Source of the DNA: Buttiauxella gaviniae ATCC 51604
GTDB taxonomy: Bacteria > Pseudomonadota > Gammaproteobacteria > Enterobacterales > Enterobacteriaceae
Length of the DNA: 64,000 bases
Direction of reading: 5' to 3'
Assembly: GCF_001654835.1 (NCBI RefSeq)
Contig: NZ_LXEP01000032.1
Location: forward strand, 99,362-163,361
Shown: positions 47,684 to 58,332 of the stretch, in pieces
How the letters are laid out: the number at the start of each line of letters is the position of its first letter
Position numbering within the stretch: position 1 is the stretch's first letter
Translations under genes and position numbers: made by a program
The notes under the pieces: model-generated
What the model saw: only the letters and a program-made list of their open reading frames with translations
Database searches by the model: none
What the model was told of the DNA's origin: nothing

Positions 47684-50600
47684 CTACGCTATAGCGTTCT
47701 GCGCCAACTGATGCATAAAGTTACGTACCCATTCCATACGCGCTTTACGATCTGCGAGGTCTTCAATAAATTTGAGTCGCGTTGGCCCATCCAGACGGTA
47801 ATGTTGCGGCTGTTTTTGCAGCAAACCAATCAACCAAACTGGGTTAACGTGGTTTTTCTCAGCAAACTCAATCACACCACCTTTGTCATGACCTTCAATC
47901 TTACGCACGCCAAGTTTTTGCGCCTGCTGACGCAATGCCGCAATATCCAGCAGATTGCGAGCGGCATCCGGCAGCAGGCCAAAGCGGTCAATCAATTCCA
48001 CTTTTAATTCATCAAGCTCATGTGCCGTTTTGGCACTGGCAATGCGTTTATAGAACGACAGGCGGGTGTTGACGTCCGGGATGAAATCATCTGGTAACAA
48101 CGCGGGCATACGCAGTTCAACTTCGGTTTGGCTACTGGTCAAATCTTCAAGCGACGGCTCGCGGCCCTCTTTGAGCGCATCGACGGCGTTTTCCAGCATC
48201 TCCATGTACAGCGAGAAACCGATAGTTTCCATCGAACCACTCTGGCCTTCACCAAGTAATTCACCCGCACCGCGAATTTCAAGATCGTGAGTCGCCAGCG
48301 CAAAGCCCGCACCCAGGTCTTCTAACGACGCAATAGCTTCCAGGCGTTTCTGCGCATCGGTGGTCATTGCTTTCGGATGTGGCGTCAGAAGCCATGCATA
48401 AGCCTGGTGATGCGAACGCCCCACGCGGCCACGCAACTGGTGTAACTGTGCAAGGCCGAAATGGTCTGCACGTTCAATAATAATGGTATTGGCAGTCGGA
48501 ATATCGATACCCGTTTCGATGATCGTGGTACACACCAGCACGTTAAAACGCTGGTGGTGGAAGTCGTTCATCACTCGTTCCAGCTCACGCTCACGCATTT
48601 GGCCATGGCCGATAGTAATACGCGCTTCCGGTACAAGCTCGGCGAGGCGATCGGCTGCTTTCTGAATGTTTTCTACATCGTTATAGAGATAGTAGACCTG
48701 GCCACCACGCAGCACTTCACGCAAGATTGCTTCGCGAACCACCAGGCTGTCGTACTCGCGAACGAATGTTTTAACTGCCATTCGGCGTGCCGGAGGCGTT
48801 GCGATAATCGACAAATCGCGCATTCCGCTCATTGCCATATTCAGCGTACGTGGAATTGGTGTGGCAGTTAGCGTCAGGATATCGACATCGGCACGCATGG
48901 CTTTAATGCGCTCTTTATGACGCACGCCGAAGCGGTGTTCTTCGTCGACAATCAGCAGGCCGAGATCTTTCATCTTCACGTCATTCTGTAATAGCTTATG
49001 CGTACCGATCAGAATATCGACTTTCCCTTCTCGTGCTTCTTCGAGAATTTGCGCCTGCTCTTTAGCCGTACGGAAACGTGACAGCATTTCGATGCGCACT
49101 GGCCAGTTGGCGAAACGGTCGCGGAAGTTATCCAGGTGCTGCTGCGCAAGCAGGGTGGTTGGCACCAGCACCGCAACTTGTTTGTGGTTTTCAACCGCAA
49201 GGAATGCGGCGCGCATCGCAACTTCGGTTTTACCAAAGCCCACGTCACCACATACCAGCCGGTCCATCGCCAGCGGCCGGCACATATCGCTTAATACCGC
49301 GTTAATGGCTTGTGCCTGATCCGGCGTAGTTTCAAATGGGAAGGCGTCGCAGAACAACTGATACTGCTCGCGGTCATGCTTAAAGGCAAAGCCCTCTTTG
49401 GCTGCGCGTTGCGCGTAAATATCCAGCAATTCAGCAGCAACATCTCGCACTTTTTCTGCCGCTTTCTGGCGTGCACGGGACCACGCATCGCTGCCGAGTT
49501 TATGCAGTGGCGCGTTTTCTTCGGCACCGCCCGCATAGCGGCTAATCAAATGGAGAGACGAAACCGGCACGTACAGTTTTGCATCGCCATGATAGGTCAG
49601 CATCAAATATTCAGCGGTGATGCCGCCCGCTTCCAGGGTGGTTAAACCGGCATAACGCCCAACGCCATGTTCAAGATGCACGACCGGTTGCCCGGTACGC
49701 AGCTCTGCGAGGTTACGAATCAGGGTATCTGGGTTAATGGTGCGACGGCTGTCCTGACGTCGACGACTAACGCGCTCGCCCAACAAGTCGCTTTCGCAAA
49801 TTAATGCCCGGTTACGCAGGGTGTCGATAAAGCCGTGTTCGCTCGAACCCAACATCAGGTATCGGCCTTTATCTACCGCGTCATCAAGACGATAGATGCG
49901 TTTTGGCGCCACTTTAATGCGTGACAATAGCTCGCCCAACGCTTCGCGGCGGCCTTCACTTTCTACGGAAAACACTACCGGGCCGGCGAAAGACTCAAGG
50001 AATTTACGCAAATTATCGAGCGGTGCTTTCTGTTGCGCCTGAACCGAAAGGTCGGGTAATACGCGATAACCCAGATTGGTAAACGCGGCTTTGTCGGCCA
50101 GAGATTCGGTTTTTAACTGGATTCGCGGCCAGGCTTTTAGCTCACTGAAGAGTTCATCCACGCGCAGCCACAGACTTTCTGGTGGCAGCAGAGGGCGCAT
50201 TGGATCAACACCACGGTTTTCGAAGCGGGCGAACGTATCCTGCCAGAAGCGCTCGGCGCTGGTTTCAATATCGCCGGTGTTTATCAGCAAGGTATTTTTT
50301 GGGAAATAGCTGAACAGCGGCGGTAATGGTTCGCTAAAGAATAACGGCTGCCAGTATTCAATCCCGGCCGGCAGCATGCCTTTACTGACTTGCTGATAGA
50401 TATGTTCAGGTTCGCGCTTCACGTCAAACTTGTCGCGCCACTGGCTACGGAACAATTCAATAGCCGTTTTATCGGTCGGGAATTCGTGAGCGGGGAGTAA
50501 GTTGATGGCATCAACTTCCTGAAGTGTGCGCTGAGTATCGACATCAAACACACGCAGGCTGTCGATTTCATCATCAAAAAAGTCGATGCGATAAGGCTGC

Positions 50601-51130
50601 TCACTGCCCATCGGGTACAAATCTAGTAATGCGCCACGGGTAGCAAATTCACCGTGTTCCATAACTTGATCAACGCTGCGATAACCTGCCTGTTCTAATT
50701 GGCTACGCAGGTTATCACGCGATAAACGTTGACCTTTTTTCATCACCAGCGCGTGGCCATGCAAATAACTATGCGGGCAGACGCGTTGCATCAAAGTGTT
50801 GACTGGCAATATCAGTACGCCGCGCTGCATGGTTGGCAATTGATACAGCGTGGATAAACGCGAAGAGATGATTTCCTGATGCGGTGAAAAACTGTCGTAC
50901 GGCAGCGTTTCCCAGTCAGCAAGATTCACCACCAGGCTTTCCGTAAACTGGCTAATTTCGTCATGCAGGCGTAGAGCATTCTGCATATCAGGAGCAATCA
51001 GCACCACCGGCCCACTATGGCGCTCGACGATCTCGGCAACTTCGGTCGCACAAGCTGAACCGGTGAGTTCTCCAAGCTGGCGCTGATCGCCAGCTTTAAC
51101 AGGTAAGGAATAGCGATAATTTTCAGACAT
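47684..51130 (-). CDS. mfd: Mfd, transcription-repair coupling factor
   Basis: DNA translocase that removes stalled RNA polymerase and recruits UvrA. I start at MSENYRYSLPVKAG (51130), giving 1148 residues as in E. coli; a start 15 bases upstream adds five non-conserved residues. Domains in order: UvrB-like module (about 1-345), RNA polymerase interaction domain (near HLEHGVGRYAGLTTLEAGG, about 480-550), superfamily 2 helicase core with Walker A CGDVGFGKTEVAMRA and DEEHRFGV, RecG-type TRG motif, and C-terminal UvrA-masking domain. Confidence 0.98.
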   Translation of the reverse strand: MSENYRYSLPVKAGDQRQLGELTGSACATEVAEIVERHSGPVVLIAPDMQNALRLHDEISQFTESLVVNLADWETLPYDSFSPHQEIISSRLSTLYQLPTMQRGVLILPVNTLMQRVCPHSYLHGHALVMKKGQRLSRDNLRSQLEQAGYRSVDQVMEHGEFATRGALLDLYPMGSEQPYRIDFFDDEIDSLRVFDVDTQRTLQEVDAINLLPAHEFPTDKTAIELFRSQWRDKFDVKREPEHIYQQVSKGMLPAGIEYWQPLFFSEPLPPLFSYFPKNTLLINTGDIETSAERFWQDTFARFENRGVDPMRPLLPPESLWLRVDELFSELKAWPRIQLKTESLADKAAFTNLGYRVLPDLSVQAQQKAPLDNLRKFLESFAGPVVFSVESEGRREALGELLSRIKVAPKRIYRLDDAVDKGRYLMLGSSEHGFIDTLRNRALICESDLLGERVSRRRQDSRRTINPDTLIRNLAELRTGQPVVHLEHGVGRYAGLTTLEAGGITAEYLMLTYHGDAKLYVPVSSLHLISRYAGGAEENAPLHKLGSDAWSRARQKAAEKVRDVAAELLDIYAQRAAKEGFAFKHDREQYQLFCDAFPFETTPDQAQAINAVLSDMCRPLAMDRLVCGDVGFGKTEVAMRAAFLAVENHKQVAVLVPTTLLAQQHLDNFRDRFANWPVRIEMLSRFRTAKEQAQILEEAREGKVDILIGTHKLLQNDVKMKDLGLLIVDEEHRFGVRHKERIKAMRADVDILTLTATPIPRTLNMAMSGMRDLSIIATPPARRMAVKTFVREYDSLVVREAILREVLRGGQVYYLYNDVENIQKAADRLAELVPEARITIGHGQMRERELERVMNDFHHQRFNVLVCTTIIETGIDIPTANTIIIERADHFGLAQLHQLRGRVGRSHHQAYAWLLTPHPKAMTTDAQKRLEAIASLEDLGAGFALATHDLEIRGAGELLGEGQSGSMETIGFSLYMEMLENAVDALKEGREPSLEDLTSSQTEVELRMPALLPDDFIPDVNTRLSFYKRIASAKTAHELDELKVELIDRFGLLPDAARNLLDIAALRQQAQKLGVRKIEGHDKGGVIEFAEKNHVNPVWLIGLLQKQPQHYRLDGPTRLKFIEDLADRKARMEWVRNFMHQLAQNAIA

Positions 51131-51161
51131 GGTGGACGTCAGCATCTCTCAGGTTGCGCCG

Positions 51162-51195
51162 TGTTTACCCTTCATCTATCAAGCTGCAGGGTATT
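51162..51195 (+). repeat. dispersed repeat, copy E (degenerate left end)
   Basis: TTTACCCTTCATCTATCAAG followed by CTGCAGGGTAT resembles the left end of the repeat with several mismatches. Weak support. Confidence 0.35.
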
Positions 51196-51281
51196 GATAA
51201 GCACTCGAAAACAATGTTGTTTATTATCCGCGATCGTTTTGTATTAGCAACCCAATCGCAACGCCTCCTGAGAAAGAACGT

Positions 51282-52355
51282 TTAGCGGATGTCAGTCGCG
51301 AACACCATTTTGGTGGGAGGGGTAAAAAGCATATCGCCCAATAGCGCACGCGATAATTTCCTGAATCCCAAACCTATTAGAGTGCACGTTGCCAGGCTGA
51401 CAAACGGATAAACCAGTAAAACGGCGATCAGCAGGTTATCGGAGATTCTGTCTGCATTAATTTGCCCGATCATAAACAAACTCAACGCTTCGATGATGAT
51501 GCGGTGGGTGGTGTAAATGGCAATGGTGTTAGAACCAACGATATTCAGAAATGCATCGGAACGGCTCTCGCGCCAACTATCCAGAATGTAAAACAGCTTC
51601 ATGATGACAAAAATCGACACCACGGAAATCACTACTGGGACATTCACCAGATACAGCGCTACGGAGAGCAGAGCGCCTGCAGTACAAAGCAGCGGATGTT
51701 GGCGGAAATGGGTCGTTTTCATCCACGTCATCAATTGTGGGCCAAACCATGCGCCCAAACCGTAATAACACATATTGCGCACCACGCTGTTCATGCCCCA
51801 CCACGGCAACGGCATAAAGCTGATTGCCACGTTTACTCCAAGCAGCATGATGATTACCGGAACTTTATAGCGACGCAGACTTTTGAATATCGCGAAATAG
51901 ATTATTAGCGCATAGAGATACCAAAGACTGGTGCTGGCTTTTGCCATGCTGGTGGCAAATTGCAACAGGGTTTCCGAGTACGCGGCATTAGACGTGGGGT
52001 TACGTACCAGGTCGGGGGCTAGCCACTGATTGATAAGCGAAATTCCCAACCATTGCAAAACACCCCACAGCACCAGGACATAGAAAATATTCCAGATGCG
52101 CTTATCCACGCAGTCACGCCATTTCACCGACTCGATATAGCGGGTGATTAAAAAGCCAGAAATAAAGAAGAACACTGGCATACGAAAAGGTGCCAGATAG
52201 AGATTCAGGTAGATCCAGCTTTTCGCAATGTATTCAGGCAGACCAGCTTCAAGTTGCGTCAAATGCGGGTAAAAGGTGATCACCGAGTGATAGATAACGA
52301 CAAGGCAGATACATAGCCCCTTGATATGGTTGATCCACAGTTGTTTATTTTTCAT
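51282..52355 (-). CDS. ycfT: YcfT, acyltransferase-3-family inner-membrane protein
   Basis: Polytopic inner-membrane protein of the acyltransferase 3 (OafB/WecH-like) family; acceptor unknown. 357 residues, as in E. coli. About ten hydrophobic helices; N-terminal motif KGLCICLVVIYHSVITFYPH with the conserved His, APFRMPVFFFISGFL (family FxxSGxL region) and IGSNTIAIYTTHRI. Between mfd and lolC, as in E. coli, and divergent from lolC. Role in the envelope is inferred from the fold. Confidence 0.93.
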   Translation of the reverse strand: MKNKQLWINHIKGLCICLVVIYHSVITFYPHLTQLEAGLPEYIAKSWIYLNLYLAPFRMPVFFFISGFLITRYIESVKWRDCVDKRIWNIFYVLVLWGVLQWLGISLINQWLAPDLVRNPTSNAAYSETLLQFATSMAKASTSLWYLYALIIYFAIFKSLRRYKVPVIIMLLGVNVAISFMPLPWWGMNSVVRNMCYYGLGAWFGPQLMTWMKTTHFRQHPLLCTAGALLSVALYLVNVPVVISVVSIFVIMKLFYILDSWRESRSDAFLNIVGSNTIAIYTTHRIIIEALSLFMIGQINADRISDNLLIAVLLVYPFVSLATCTLIGLGFRKLSRALLGDMLFTPPTKMVFATDIR

Positions 52356-52585
52356 GCGCGGGCTTAATCTTCTGTTGGCCGGTATTTGCTTTCAGGGTGG
52401 AAGATCGCCGGGCAATTTTTTACCTGATTTGTCTGTTTTTGTAAGAATCAGGCACATTTCAGAAATTCCGCATGATTAATTAATAACCGAATTGATGCGG
52501 CTTTACAGCGAAAACAAGATGTTATGAGTTTGATTTAATTGGTATTTCACATGTTCTGAAATATCAAAAAAACGTTACGTTTCAT

Positions 52586-52613
52586 TTACTTGATGCGGTA
52601 TCGCTTATATACT
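52586..52613 (+). promoter_or_regulatory. putative lolCDE promoter
   Basis: TTACTT, 16 bases, TATACT, about 40 bases before lolC. The rest of the 300-base ycfT-lolC gap is A/T-rich with no gene seen. Confidence 0.45.
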
Positions 52614-52655
52614 TCTTGCCAACTTTGCATCCGCAACTGCCACAAGACGGAATAC

Positions 52656-53855
52656 ATGTATCAACCTGTCGCGTTATTTATAGGCCTGCGCTACATGCGT
52701 GGGCGAGCAGCTGACCGCTTCGGTCGCTTCGTCTCCTGGCTGTCGACTATTGGCATTACGCTTGGCGTAATGGCGCTGGTCACGGTGCTTTCCGTGATGA
52801 ACGGCTTTGAACGTGAGCTGCAAAACAACATTCTTGGCTTGATGCCACAAGCTGTAATCACCTCAACCAGCGGCTCTATTAACCCCGAAACACTTCCTGC
52901 GAAAGACCTAAAACTCGAAGGTGTTACGCGCATTGCACCGATTACTACGGGTGACGTAGTACTGCAGAGTGCGCGCAGCGTTGCAGTGGGTGTCATGCTA
53001 GGGGTTAACCCGGAAGAAAAAGATCCGCTTTCGCCGTTCCTGGTCAACGTGAAGCAAACAGACCTGGTCGCTGGGCAGTACAACATTATTCTTGGTGAAC
53101 AACTTGCCGGGCAATTGGGCATTAAGCGTGGCGATAGCATCCGTGTAATGGTGCCTTCTGCCAGTCAGTTTACGCCTATGGGTCGTTTGCCAAGTCAGCG
53201 TTTGTTTAATGTGATTGGTACCTTCGCGGCTAATAGCGAAGTCGATGGTTATCAAATGCTGGTGAACCAGCAAGATGCATCACGCCTGATGCGTTATCCG
53301 TTAGGTAATATTACCGGCTGGCGCTTATGGCTGGCTGAACCACTCAAGGTGGATGTCCTGAGCCAACAAACCTTGCCTGCGGGTACCGAGTGGAAAGACT
53401 GGCGCGAGCGTAAAGGTGAGCTGTTCCAGGCTGTGCGCATGGAAAAAAATATGATGGGGCTGCTGCTGAGCCTGATTGTGGCCGTTGCTGCATTTAACAT
53501 CATTACCTCGCTCGGTTTGCTGGTGATGGAGAAACAAGGCGAAGTTGCCATTCTCCAGACTCAGGGGCTGACGCGTCGCCAAATCATGGCAGTGTTTATG
53601 GTGCAGGGGGCGAGTGCGGGAGTTATTGGTGCGCTGCTCGGTGCGCTGTTAGGCGCGCTACTTGCCAGCCAGTTGAACAACTTGATGCCGATTATTGGCG
53701 CGTTGCTCGATGGTGCTGCGCTGCCGGTCGCTATCGACCCTGTACAAGTTATTGTGATTGCGATTATTGCTATGGCTGTCGCTTTGTTATCCACGCTTTA
53801 TCCATCGTGGCGTGCCGCCGCGACACTTCCCGCTGAGGCTTTACGTTATGAGTAA
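52656..53855 (+). CDS. lolC: LolC, lipoprotein-releasing ABC transporter permease
   Basis: Inner-membrane subunit of LolCDE, which extracts outer-membrane lipoproteins and hands them to LolA. I start at ATG 52656 ([20 protein letters not shown]), 399 residues as in E. coli; upstream in-frame codons are not conserved. Four transmembrane helices: one near residues 25-45, a large periplasmic domain (about 50-260), and three C-terminal (from [20 protein letters not shown]). Overlaps lolD by 8 bases. Confidence 0.96.
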   Translation: MYQPVALFIGLRYMRGRAADRFGRFVSWLSTIGITLGVMALVTVLSVMNGFERELQNNILGLMPQAVITSTSGSINPETLPAKDLKLEGVTRIAPITTGDVVLQSARSVAVGVMLGVNPEEKDPLSPFLVNVKQTDLVAGQYNIILGEQLAGQLGIKRGDSIRVMVPSASQFTPMGRLPSQRLFNVIGTFAANSEVDGYQMLVNQQDASRLMRYPLGNITGWRLWLAEPLKVDVLSQQTLPAGTEWKDWRERKGELFQAVRMEKNMMGLLLSLIVAVAAFNIITSLGLLVMEKQGEVAILQTQGLTRRQIMAVFMVQGASAGVIGALLGALLGALLASQLNNLMPIIGALLDGAALPVAIDPVQVIVIAIIAMAVALLSTLYPSWRAAATLPAEALRYE

Positions 53856-54552
53856 TTCTGTCCTGTTGCAGTGTGACAAACTGTGCAAACGCTATCAGGA
53901 AGGCAAAGTGCAAACGGACGTGTTGCATGATGTCAGCTTCAGCATCAACACAGGCGAGTTAATGGCGATTGTCGGCAGCTCCGGTTCTGGTAAAAGTACC
54001 TTGCTGCACCTATTGGGTGGCCTGGATACGCCAACGTCAGGCGATGTCATTTTTAACGGCAAAGCAATGAGCTCAATGTCCTCTTCTGCGAAAGCCGAGC
54101 TGCGCAACCGGGAGCTGGGGTTTATTTATCAGTTCCACCATTTGCTGCCTGATTTTACCGCGATGGAAAACGTCGCCATGCCACTGCTCATCGGCAAAAA
54201 GAATACCGATGAAACAAAGCAACGTGCGCTGGATATGCTAAAAGCGGTAGGGCTTGATCACCGCAGTAATCACCGTCCGTCAGAGTTGTCCGGTGGCGAA
54301 CGCCAGCGTGTGGCGATAGCTCGTGCGCTGGTAAATAACCCGCGCCTTGTGTTGGCCGATGAACCGACCGGGAACCTCGATGCACGTAATGCAGATAGCA
54401 TTTTCGAACTGCTTGGCGAGCTGAATGTGCGTCAGGGAACCGCATTTTTGGTGGTGACTCACGACCTCAAACTGGCCAAACGCATGTCTCGCCAGTTAGA
54501 AATGCAAGATGGTCGGCTGACTCATGAGCTGACTTTGATGGGAGCCGATTAA
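53848..54552 (+). CDS. lolD: LolD, lipoprotein-releasing ABC transporter ATPase
   Basis: ATP-binding subunit driving lipoprotein release. 234 residues from ATG 53848 ([20 protein letters not shown]); the start overlaps the end of lolC. Walker [10 protein letters not shown] (about 43-51), Q-loop [12 protein letters not shown], signature [15 protein letters not shown] (about 147-161), Walker [13 protein letters not shown], and switch His VVTHD. Its stop overlaps the lolE start by one base, so the three genes are translationally coupled. Confidence 0.97.
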   Translation: MSNSVLLQCDKLCKRYQEGKVQTDVLHDVSFSINTGELMAIVGSSGSGKSTLLHLLGGLDTPTSGDVIFNGKAMSSMSSSAKAELRNRELGFIYQFHHLLPDFTAMENVAMPLLIGKKNTDETKQRALDMLKAVGLDHRSNHRPSELSGGERQRVAIARALVNNPRLVLADEPTGNLDARNADSIFELLGELNVRQGTAFLVVTHDLKLAKRMSRQLEMQDGRLTHELTLMGAD

Positions 54553-55796
54553 TGGCTTCGCCACTGTCACTGCTGATTGGTTTACGTTTTAGCCGCGGGC
54601 GTCGTCGCAGCGGCATGGTGTCTCTTATCTCAATTATTTCCACGTTAGGTATCGCATTGGGTGTAGCGGTCCTGATTGTGGGTTTGAGTGCGATGAACGG
54701 TTTCGAGCGCGAGCTGAATAATCGCGTGCTTGCGGTTGTGCCACATGGTGAAATCGAGCCGGTTAATCAGCCATTCCACGACTGGAAAGGTGTGTTGCAA
54801 CGTGTCGAGAAGGTTAAAGGCATCATCGCTGCCGCACCATACATCAACTTCACTGGCCTGGTGGAAAGCGGTGCTAACCTGCGCGCCATCGTGGTAAAAG
54901 GCGTCGATCCAGAACAGGAAACTCACCTGAGCGCGTTGCCTGAATATGTGCAGAACAATGGCTGGAAGGACTTTAAAGCGGGTCAGCAGCAAATCATTAT
55001 TGGTAAAGGTGTTGCCGATGCGCTGAAGGTGAAGCAGGGCGACTGGGTCTCCATCATGATTCCGAACAGTGATGGTGGCACTAAACTTCTGCAACCCAAA
55101 CGTGTTCGCCTGCATGTCACTGGAATCCTGGCTCTAAGTGGTCAGCTTGACCACAGCCTGGCAATGGTGCCAATGGCTGATGCGCAGAGCTATCTGGATA
55201 TGGGCGATAGCGTTACCGGTATCGCTATCAAGGTCAATGACGTCTTCAATGCCAATAAGCTTGTGCGCGATGCCGGCGAAGTTACCAACGCTTACGTCTA
55301 TATCAAAAGCTGGATTGGCACCTACGGCTATATGTATCGCGATATTCAAATGATTCGCGCCATCATGTATCTGGCGATGGTGCTGGTTATCGGCGTTGCC
55401 TGTTTTAACATCGTTTCCACGCTTGTCATGGCGGTTAAAGACAAGAGCAGCGACATTGCTGTATTGCGTACCCTTGGGGCAAAAGATGGTCTGATTCGCG
55501 CCATTTTCGTCTGGTACGGTCTGCTGGCGGGGTTGCTGGGTAGTGTAAGTGGTGTGATTGTTGGGGTGCTGGCCTCCTGGCAATTGACCAATATTATCCA
55601 CGTGATTGAAAAATTAATCGGTCACCAGTTCTTGTCAGGCGATATCTACTTCATTGATTTCTTGCCATCTGAACTGCATTGGCTGGATGTATTTTATGTC
55701 CTGATCACAGCATTGCTACTGAGTTTACTTGCCAGTTGGTATCCGGCGCGCCGAGCCAGTAATATCGATCCGGCGCGAGTATTAAGCGGACAATAA
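54552..55796 (+). CDS. lolE: LolE, lipoprotein-releasing ABC transporter permease
   Basis: Second membrane subunit of LolCDE; its periplasmic domain first binds the lipoprotein. 414 residues, the E. coli length. [20 protein letters not shown], the first helix near 25-45 ([20 protein letters not shown]), a periplasmic domain, and three C-terminal helices (from [20 protein letters not shown]). Clearly paralogous with LolC (both carry FIGLR/LIGLR starts and [16 protein letters not shown] segments). Confidence 0.97.
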   Translation: MASPLSLLIGLRFSRGRRRSGMVSLISIISTLGIALGVAVLIVGLSAMNGFERELNNRVLAVVPHGEIEPVNQPFHDWKGVLQRVEKVKGIIAAAPYINFTGLVESGANLRAIVVKGVDPEQETHLSALPEYVQNNGWKDFKAGQQQIIIGKGVADALKVKQGDWVSIMIPNSDGGTKLLQPKRVRLHVTGILALSGQLDHSLAMVPMADAQSYLDMGDSVTGIAIKVNDVFNANKLVRDAGEVTNAYVYIKSWIGTYGYMYRDIQMIRAIMYLAMVLVIGVACFNIVSTLVMAVKDKSSDIAVLRTLGAKDGLIRAIFVWYGLLAGLLGSVSGVIVGVLASWQLTNIIHVIEKLIGHQFLSGDIYFIDFLPSELHWLDVFYVLITALLLSLLASWYPARRASNIDPARVLSGQ

Positions 55797-55810
55797 ATTC
55801 TTCACCAAAA

Positions 55811-55881
55811 TATATACCCTGAGTACTTCAAGTTGCAGGTAGGCTGCACCCCTGGAGCTTGAAGTATGACGGATATAGGGA
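55811..55881 (-). repeat. dispersed repeat, copy F (reverse orientation, internal deletion)
   Basis: Left part TATACCCTGAGTACTTCAAG is the reverse complement of the right end of full copies; right part CTTGAAGTATGACGGATATA is the reverse complement of their left end. The CCCCAG hairpin core is lost, leaving about 70 bases with mainly the outer stem. Between lolE and nagK. Confidence 0.75.
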
Positions 55882-55887
55882 GAAACG

Positions 55888-56799
55888 ATGTATTACGGAT
55901 TTGACATTGGTGGCAGTAAGATGGCTCTTGGGGTCTACGACAGTGAGCGTCGTTTGCAATGGGAAAAACGTGTTCCCACCCCGCATGACAGTTATGAGAA
56001 CTTTTTAGCGGCTATCGCTTCCATGGTACAGGAAGCCGATAGCCGTTTTGGTATTCAAGGCTCGGTGGGTATTGGTATCCCCGGAATGCCCGTCACAGAT
56101 GATGGCACGTTATACGCGGCGAATGTCCCTGCAGCCAGCGGGAAACCGGTACAGGCCGATCTGAGCGCGATGCTCGGGCGTGAAGTACGCATGGACAACG
56201 ATGCGAACTGTTTTGCGCTCTCTGAGGCCTGGGACGATGAGTTTCGTGATTACCCGGTGGTCATGGGCCTGATTCTCGGCACGGGTGTTGGTGGTGGCAT
56301 CATCGTCAACGGTAAATCCATTACCGGGCGCAACTATATTACCGGCGAGTTTGGTCATACCCGCCTGCCAGTTGATGCACTGAATGTGCTGGGCCGTGAT
56401 ATTCCCCTCACGCGCTGCGGTTGCGGGCAACATGGCTGTATTGAAAACTATCTTTCTGGCCGTGGATTTGCGTGGGTTTATCAGCACTTCTACTCTGAAC
56501 CACTGGACTCTAAAGAAATTGTTGCCCGCTATCGCGCAGGTGATGAAAAGGCTGTAGCCCATGTCGATCGCTTCGTTGAGCTGCTGGCCTGCTGTCTTGG
56601 CAGCCTGTTAACGGCAATTGATGCGCATCTGGTCGTGATTGGCGGTGGGTTGTCTAACTTTACTGAGATGTACCAGCAACTGCCTGAGCGTCTACCTAAG
56701 TATCTTCTGCCTGTGGCAAAAGTACCGCGTATTGAACCTGCGCGACATGGTGATGCCGGTGGTATGCGTGGTGCGGCATTCCTCCATCTCACGGAGTAA
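55888..56799 (+). CDS. nagK: NagK, N-acetyl-D-glucosamine kinase
   Basis: ROK-family kinase that phosphorylates GlcNAc recovered from cell-wall recycling, using product of NagZ. 303 residues, as in E. coli. Nucleotide motif [13 protein letters not shown] (about 5-17), catalytic Asp in [13 protein letters not shown] (about 105-117), and the ROK Zn site ending in [15 protein letters not shown] (about 177-191). The ribosome-binding site lies at the edge of repeat copy F. Precedes cobB by 3 bases. Confidence 0.96.
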   Translation: MYYGFDIGGSKMALGVYDSERRLQWEKRVPTPHDSYENFLAAIASMVQEADSRFGIQGSVGIGIPGMPVTDDGTLYAANVPAASGKPVQADLSAMLGREVRMDNDANCFALSEAWDDEFRDYPVVMGLILGTGVGGGIIVNGKSITGRNYITGEFGHTRLPVDALNVLGRDIPLTRCGCGQHGCIENYLSGRGFAWVYQHFYSEPLDSKEIVARYRAGDEKAVAHVDRFVELLACCLGSLLTAIDAHLVVIGGGLSNFTEMYQQLPERLPKYLLPVAKVPRIEPARHGDAGGMRGAAFLHLTE

Positions 56800-56802
56800 A
56801 TT

Positions 56803-57624
56803 ATGCTATCGCGTCGTCAACATCGGCTAAGCCGGTTTCGCAAAACTAAGCGTCTGCTCCGTCAGCGTTTACGTCAGCGTGCTTTTTTCAGAGATATACC
56901 TGGACCCGAAGCGATGGAAAAACCCAGAGTTGTGGTTCTGACCGGCGCGGGAATTTCTGCTGAGTCAGGCATTCGAACTTTCCGTGCCACTGATGGTTTG
57001 TGGGAAGAGCATAGGGTTGAAGATGTTGCGACGCCTGAAGGCTTCGCTCGCGACCCTGAATTGGTACAGGCGTTTTATAACGCTCGCCGCCAGCAACTTC
57101 AGCAGTCGGAAATTAAACCGAATGCTGCCCATCTGGCACTGGCTCGTCTGGAAGAAGAACTGGGTGATCACTTCCTGTTGGTGACGCAGAATATTGATAA
57201 CCTCCATGAACGAGCTGGCAATAAAAACATCATCCATATGCATGGTGAACTGCTGAAAGTTCGCTGTGCGCGCAGTGGGCAAGTGCTGGAGTGGAAAGGG
57301 GATATTACCCGCGAAGACCGCTGCCATTGCTGCCAGCTTTCTGCACCGCTGCGCCCACATGTGGTGTGGTTTGGCGAAATGCCACTGGGTATGGATGAGA
57401 TTTATCAGGCTATTGCTACAGCTGATTACTTTATTGCTATCGGCACCTCGGGCCATGTGTACCCAGCTGCCGGGTTCGTACACGAAGCCCGTTTACAAGG
57501 CGCGCATACTGTTGAGCTGAACCTTGAACCGAGCCAGGTTGGCAGTGAGTTCGAGGAAAAATTCTACGGCTTAGCCAGTGAAGTGGTGCCGGAGTATGTC
57601 GACCGCTTGTTGAAAGGTCTATAA
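56803..57624 (+). CDS. cobB: CobB, NAD-dependent protein deacylase (sirtuin)
   Basis: Sirtuin that removes acetyl and succinyl groups from lysines, for example on Acs. 273 residues (E. coli 279); the Arg-rich N-terminal 36 residues ([20 protein letters not shown]) are the long-form extension, and MEKPRVV at about residue 37 is the start of the short isoform. [14 protein letters not shown] (about 47-60), [12 protein letters not shown], catalytic His in IHMHGELL, and Zn Cys in VRCARSG and CHCCQ. Overlapping operon with nagK. Confidence 0.96.
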   Translation: MLSRRQHRLSRFRKTKRLLRQRLRQRAFFRDIPGPEAMEKPRVVVLTGAGISAESGIRTFRATDGLWEEHRVEDVATPEGFARDPELVQAFYNARRQQLQQSEIKPNAAHLALARLEEELGDHFLLVTQNIDNLHERAGNKNIIHMHGELLKVRCARSGQVLEWKGDITREDRCHCCQLSAPLRPHVVWFGEMPLGMDEIYQAIATADYFIAIGTSGHVYPAAGFVHEARLQGAHTVELNLEPSQVGSEFEEKFYGLASEVVPEYVDRLLKGL

Positions 57625-57630
57625 CAAATA

Positions 57631-57652
57631 GCGGGTAGCCGATACTGCCCGC
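57631..57652. terminator. weak hairpin between cobB and the methyltransferase gene
   Basis: GCGGG.AG / CT.CCCGC imperfect stem between convergent genes; the T-run is poor on both sides. Confidence 0.35.
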
Positions 57653-57669
57653 CTATTAATGTCAAAAAA

Positions 57670-58182
57670 TTACGCTCTCGCCGCGACAAATAACTTCTCT
57701 TCCCGCAAAGCCACTATTATCAAAAATAGCGAAATATACGCGCAGCAAAGTAATGCCAATGCACTGATAAACCAGGGCAATCGGGTGACATACACTGCGC
57801 TGCAAGAGAGGATCACCATAATGATTCCAGCGTACATCGGGTGAGCTATCCACGAAAAGATCCCGCTGTGTATACGCGGTGCTTGCGGAAGGTAGTATCC
57901 CGCCCAAGTATGATGTGCCCCTAAATCGATTTTTCCTTTCACCACCAGAACGGTTCCTGCAATTGCTATCAGCAAACAAACCCAATCCAGCGGCGTAACG
58001 TATTCCACAAAGAAAAGGCTCCAGGCGAAGGCGATTATTGGTAGTAAATAAGTCAGCCGTAAGAGTTGTATCGCTCTGATATCAATCAGTGGTTTAGCCT
58101 CAGGCTTATCTTTCCTCGCGAGAATAAACGCGGTGAAAATACCAAGGTTGAGTAGTTGGGCCAGTATAAAGAATGTATTCAT
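57670..58182 (-). CDS. ICMT/PEMT-like integral membrane methyltransferase
   Basis: Predicted four- to five-helix inner-membrane protein of the isoprenylcysteine carboxyl methyltransferase/phospholipid methyltransferase superfamily; substrate unknown. About 170 residues from ATG 58182 (MNTFFILAQLLNLGIF); GTG at 58194 is an alternative. The SAM-binding region is recognisable in LGAHHTWAGYYLPQAPRIHS and FSWIAHPMYAGIIM, with a C-terminal REEKLF. In E. coli this place between cobB and the pot operon holds ycfZ and ymfA, so the gene is an accessory replacement. No partner gene is adjacent. Confidence 0.75.
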   Translation of the reverse strand: MNTFFILAQLLNLGIFTAFILARKDKPEAKPLIDIRAIQLLRLTYLLPIIAFAWSLFFVEYVTPLDWVCLLIAIAGTVLVVKGKIDLGAHHTWAGYYLPQAPRIHSGIFSWIAHPMYAGIIMVILSCSAVYVTRLPWFISALALLCCAYISLFLIIVALREEKLFVAARA

Positions 58183-58296
58183 CACGATTTTCACTCAGTC
58201 TGCAATGAGCGGGGGTAGTGAGATGACGGCAATAGTCAGGCGCTCATTCAAGCTTAGAAAGAGAGGGAAGCGATGCCATAAGACGAAAGGATGAAT

Positions 58297-58322
58297 TAAA
58301 AGGCGGGACGACGGCCCCGCCA
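58297..58322 (-). terminator. terminator of the potABCD operon
   Basis: Reverse strand GGCGGG / CCCGCC with a GCCGTCGT loop, followed by TTTTAATT, just after the potD stop. Confidence 0.75.
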
Positions 58323-58332
58323 GGTATAAAAA

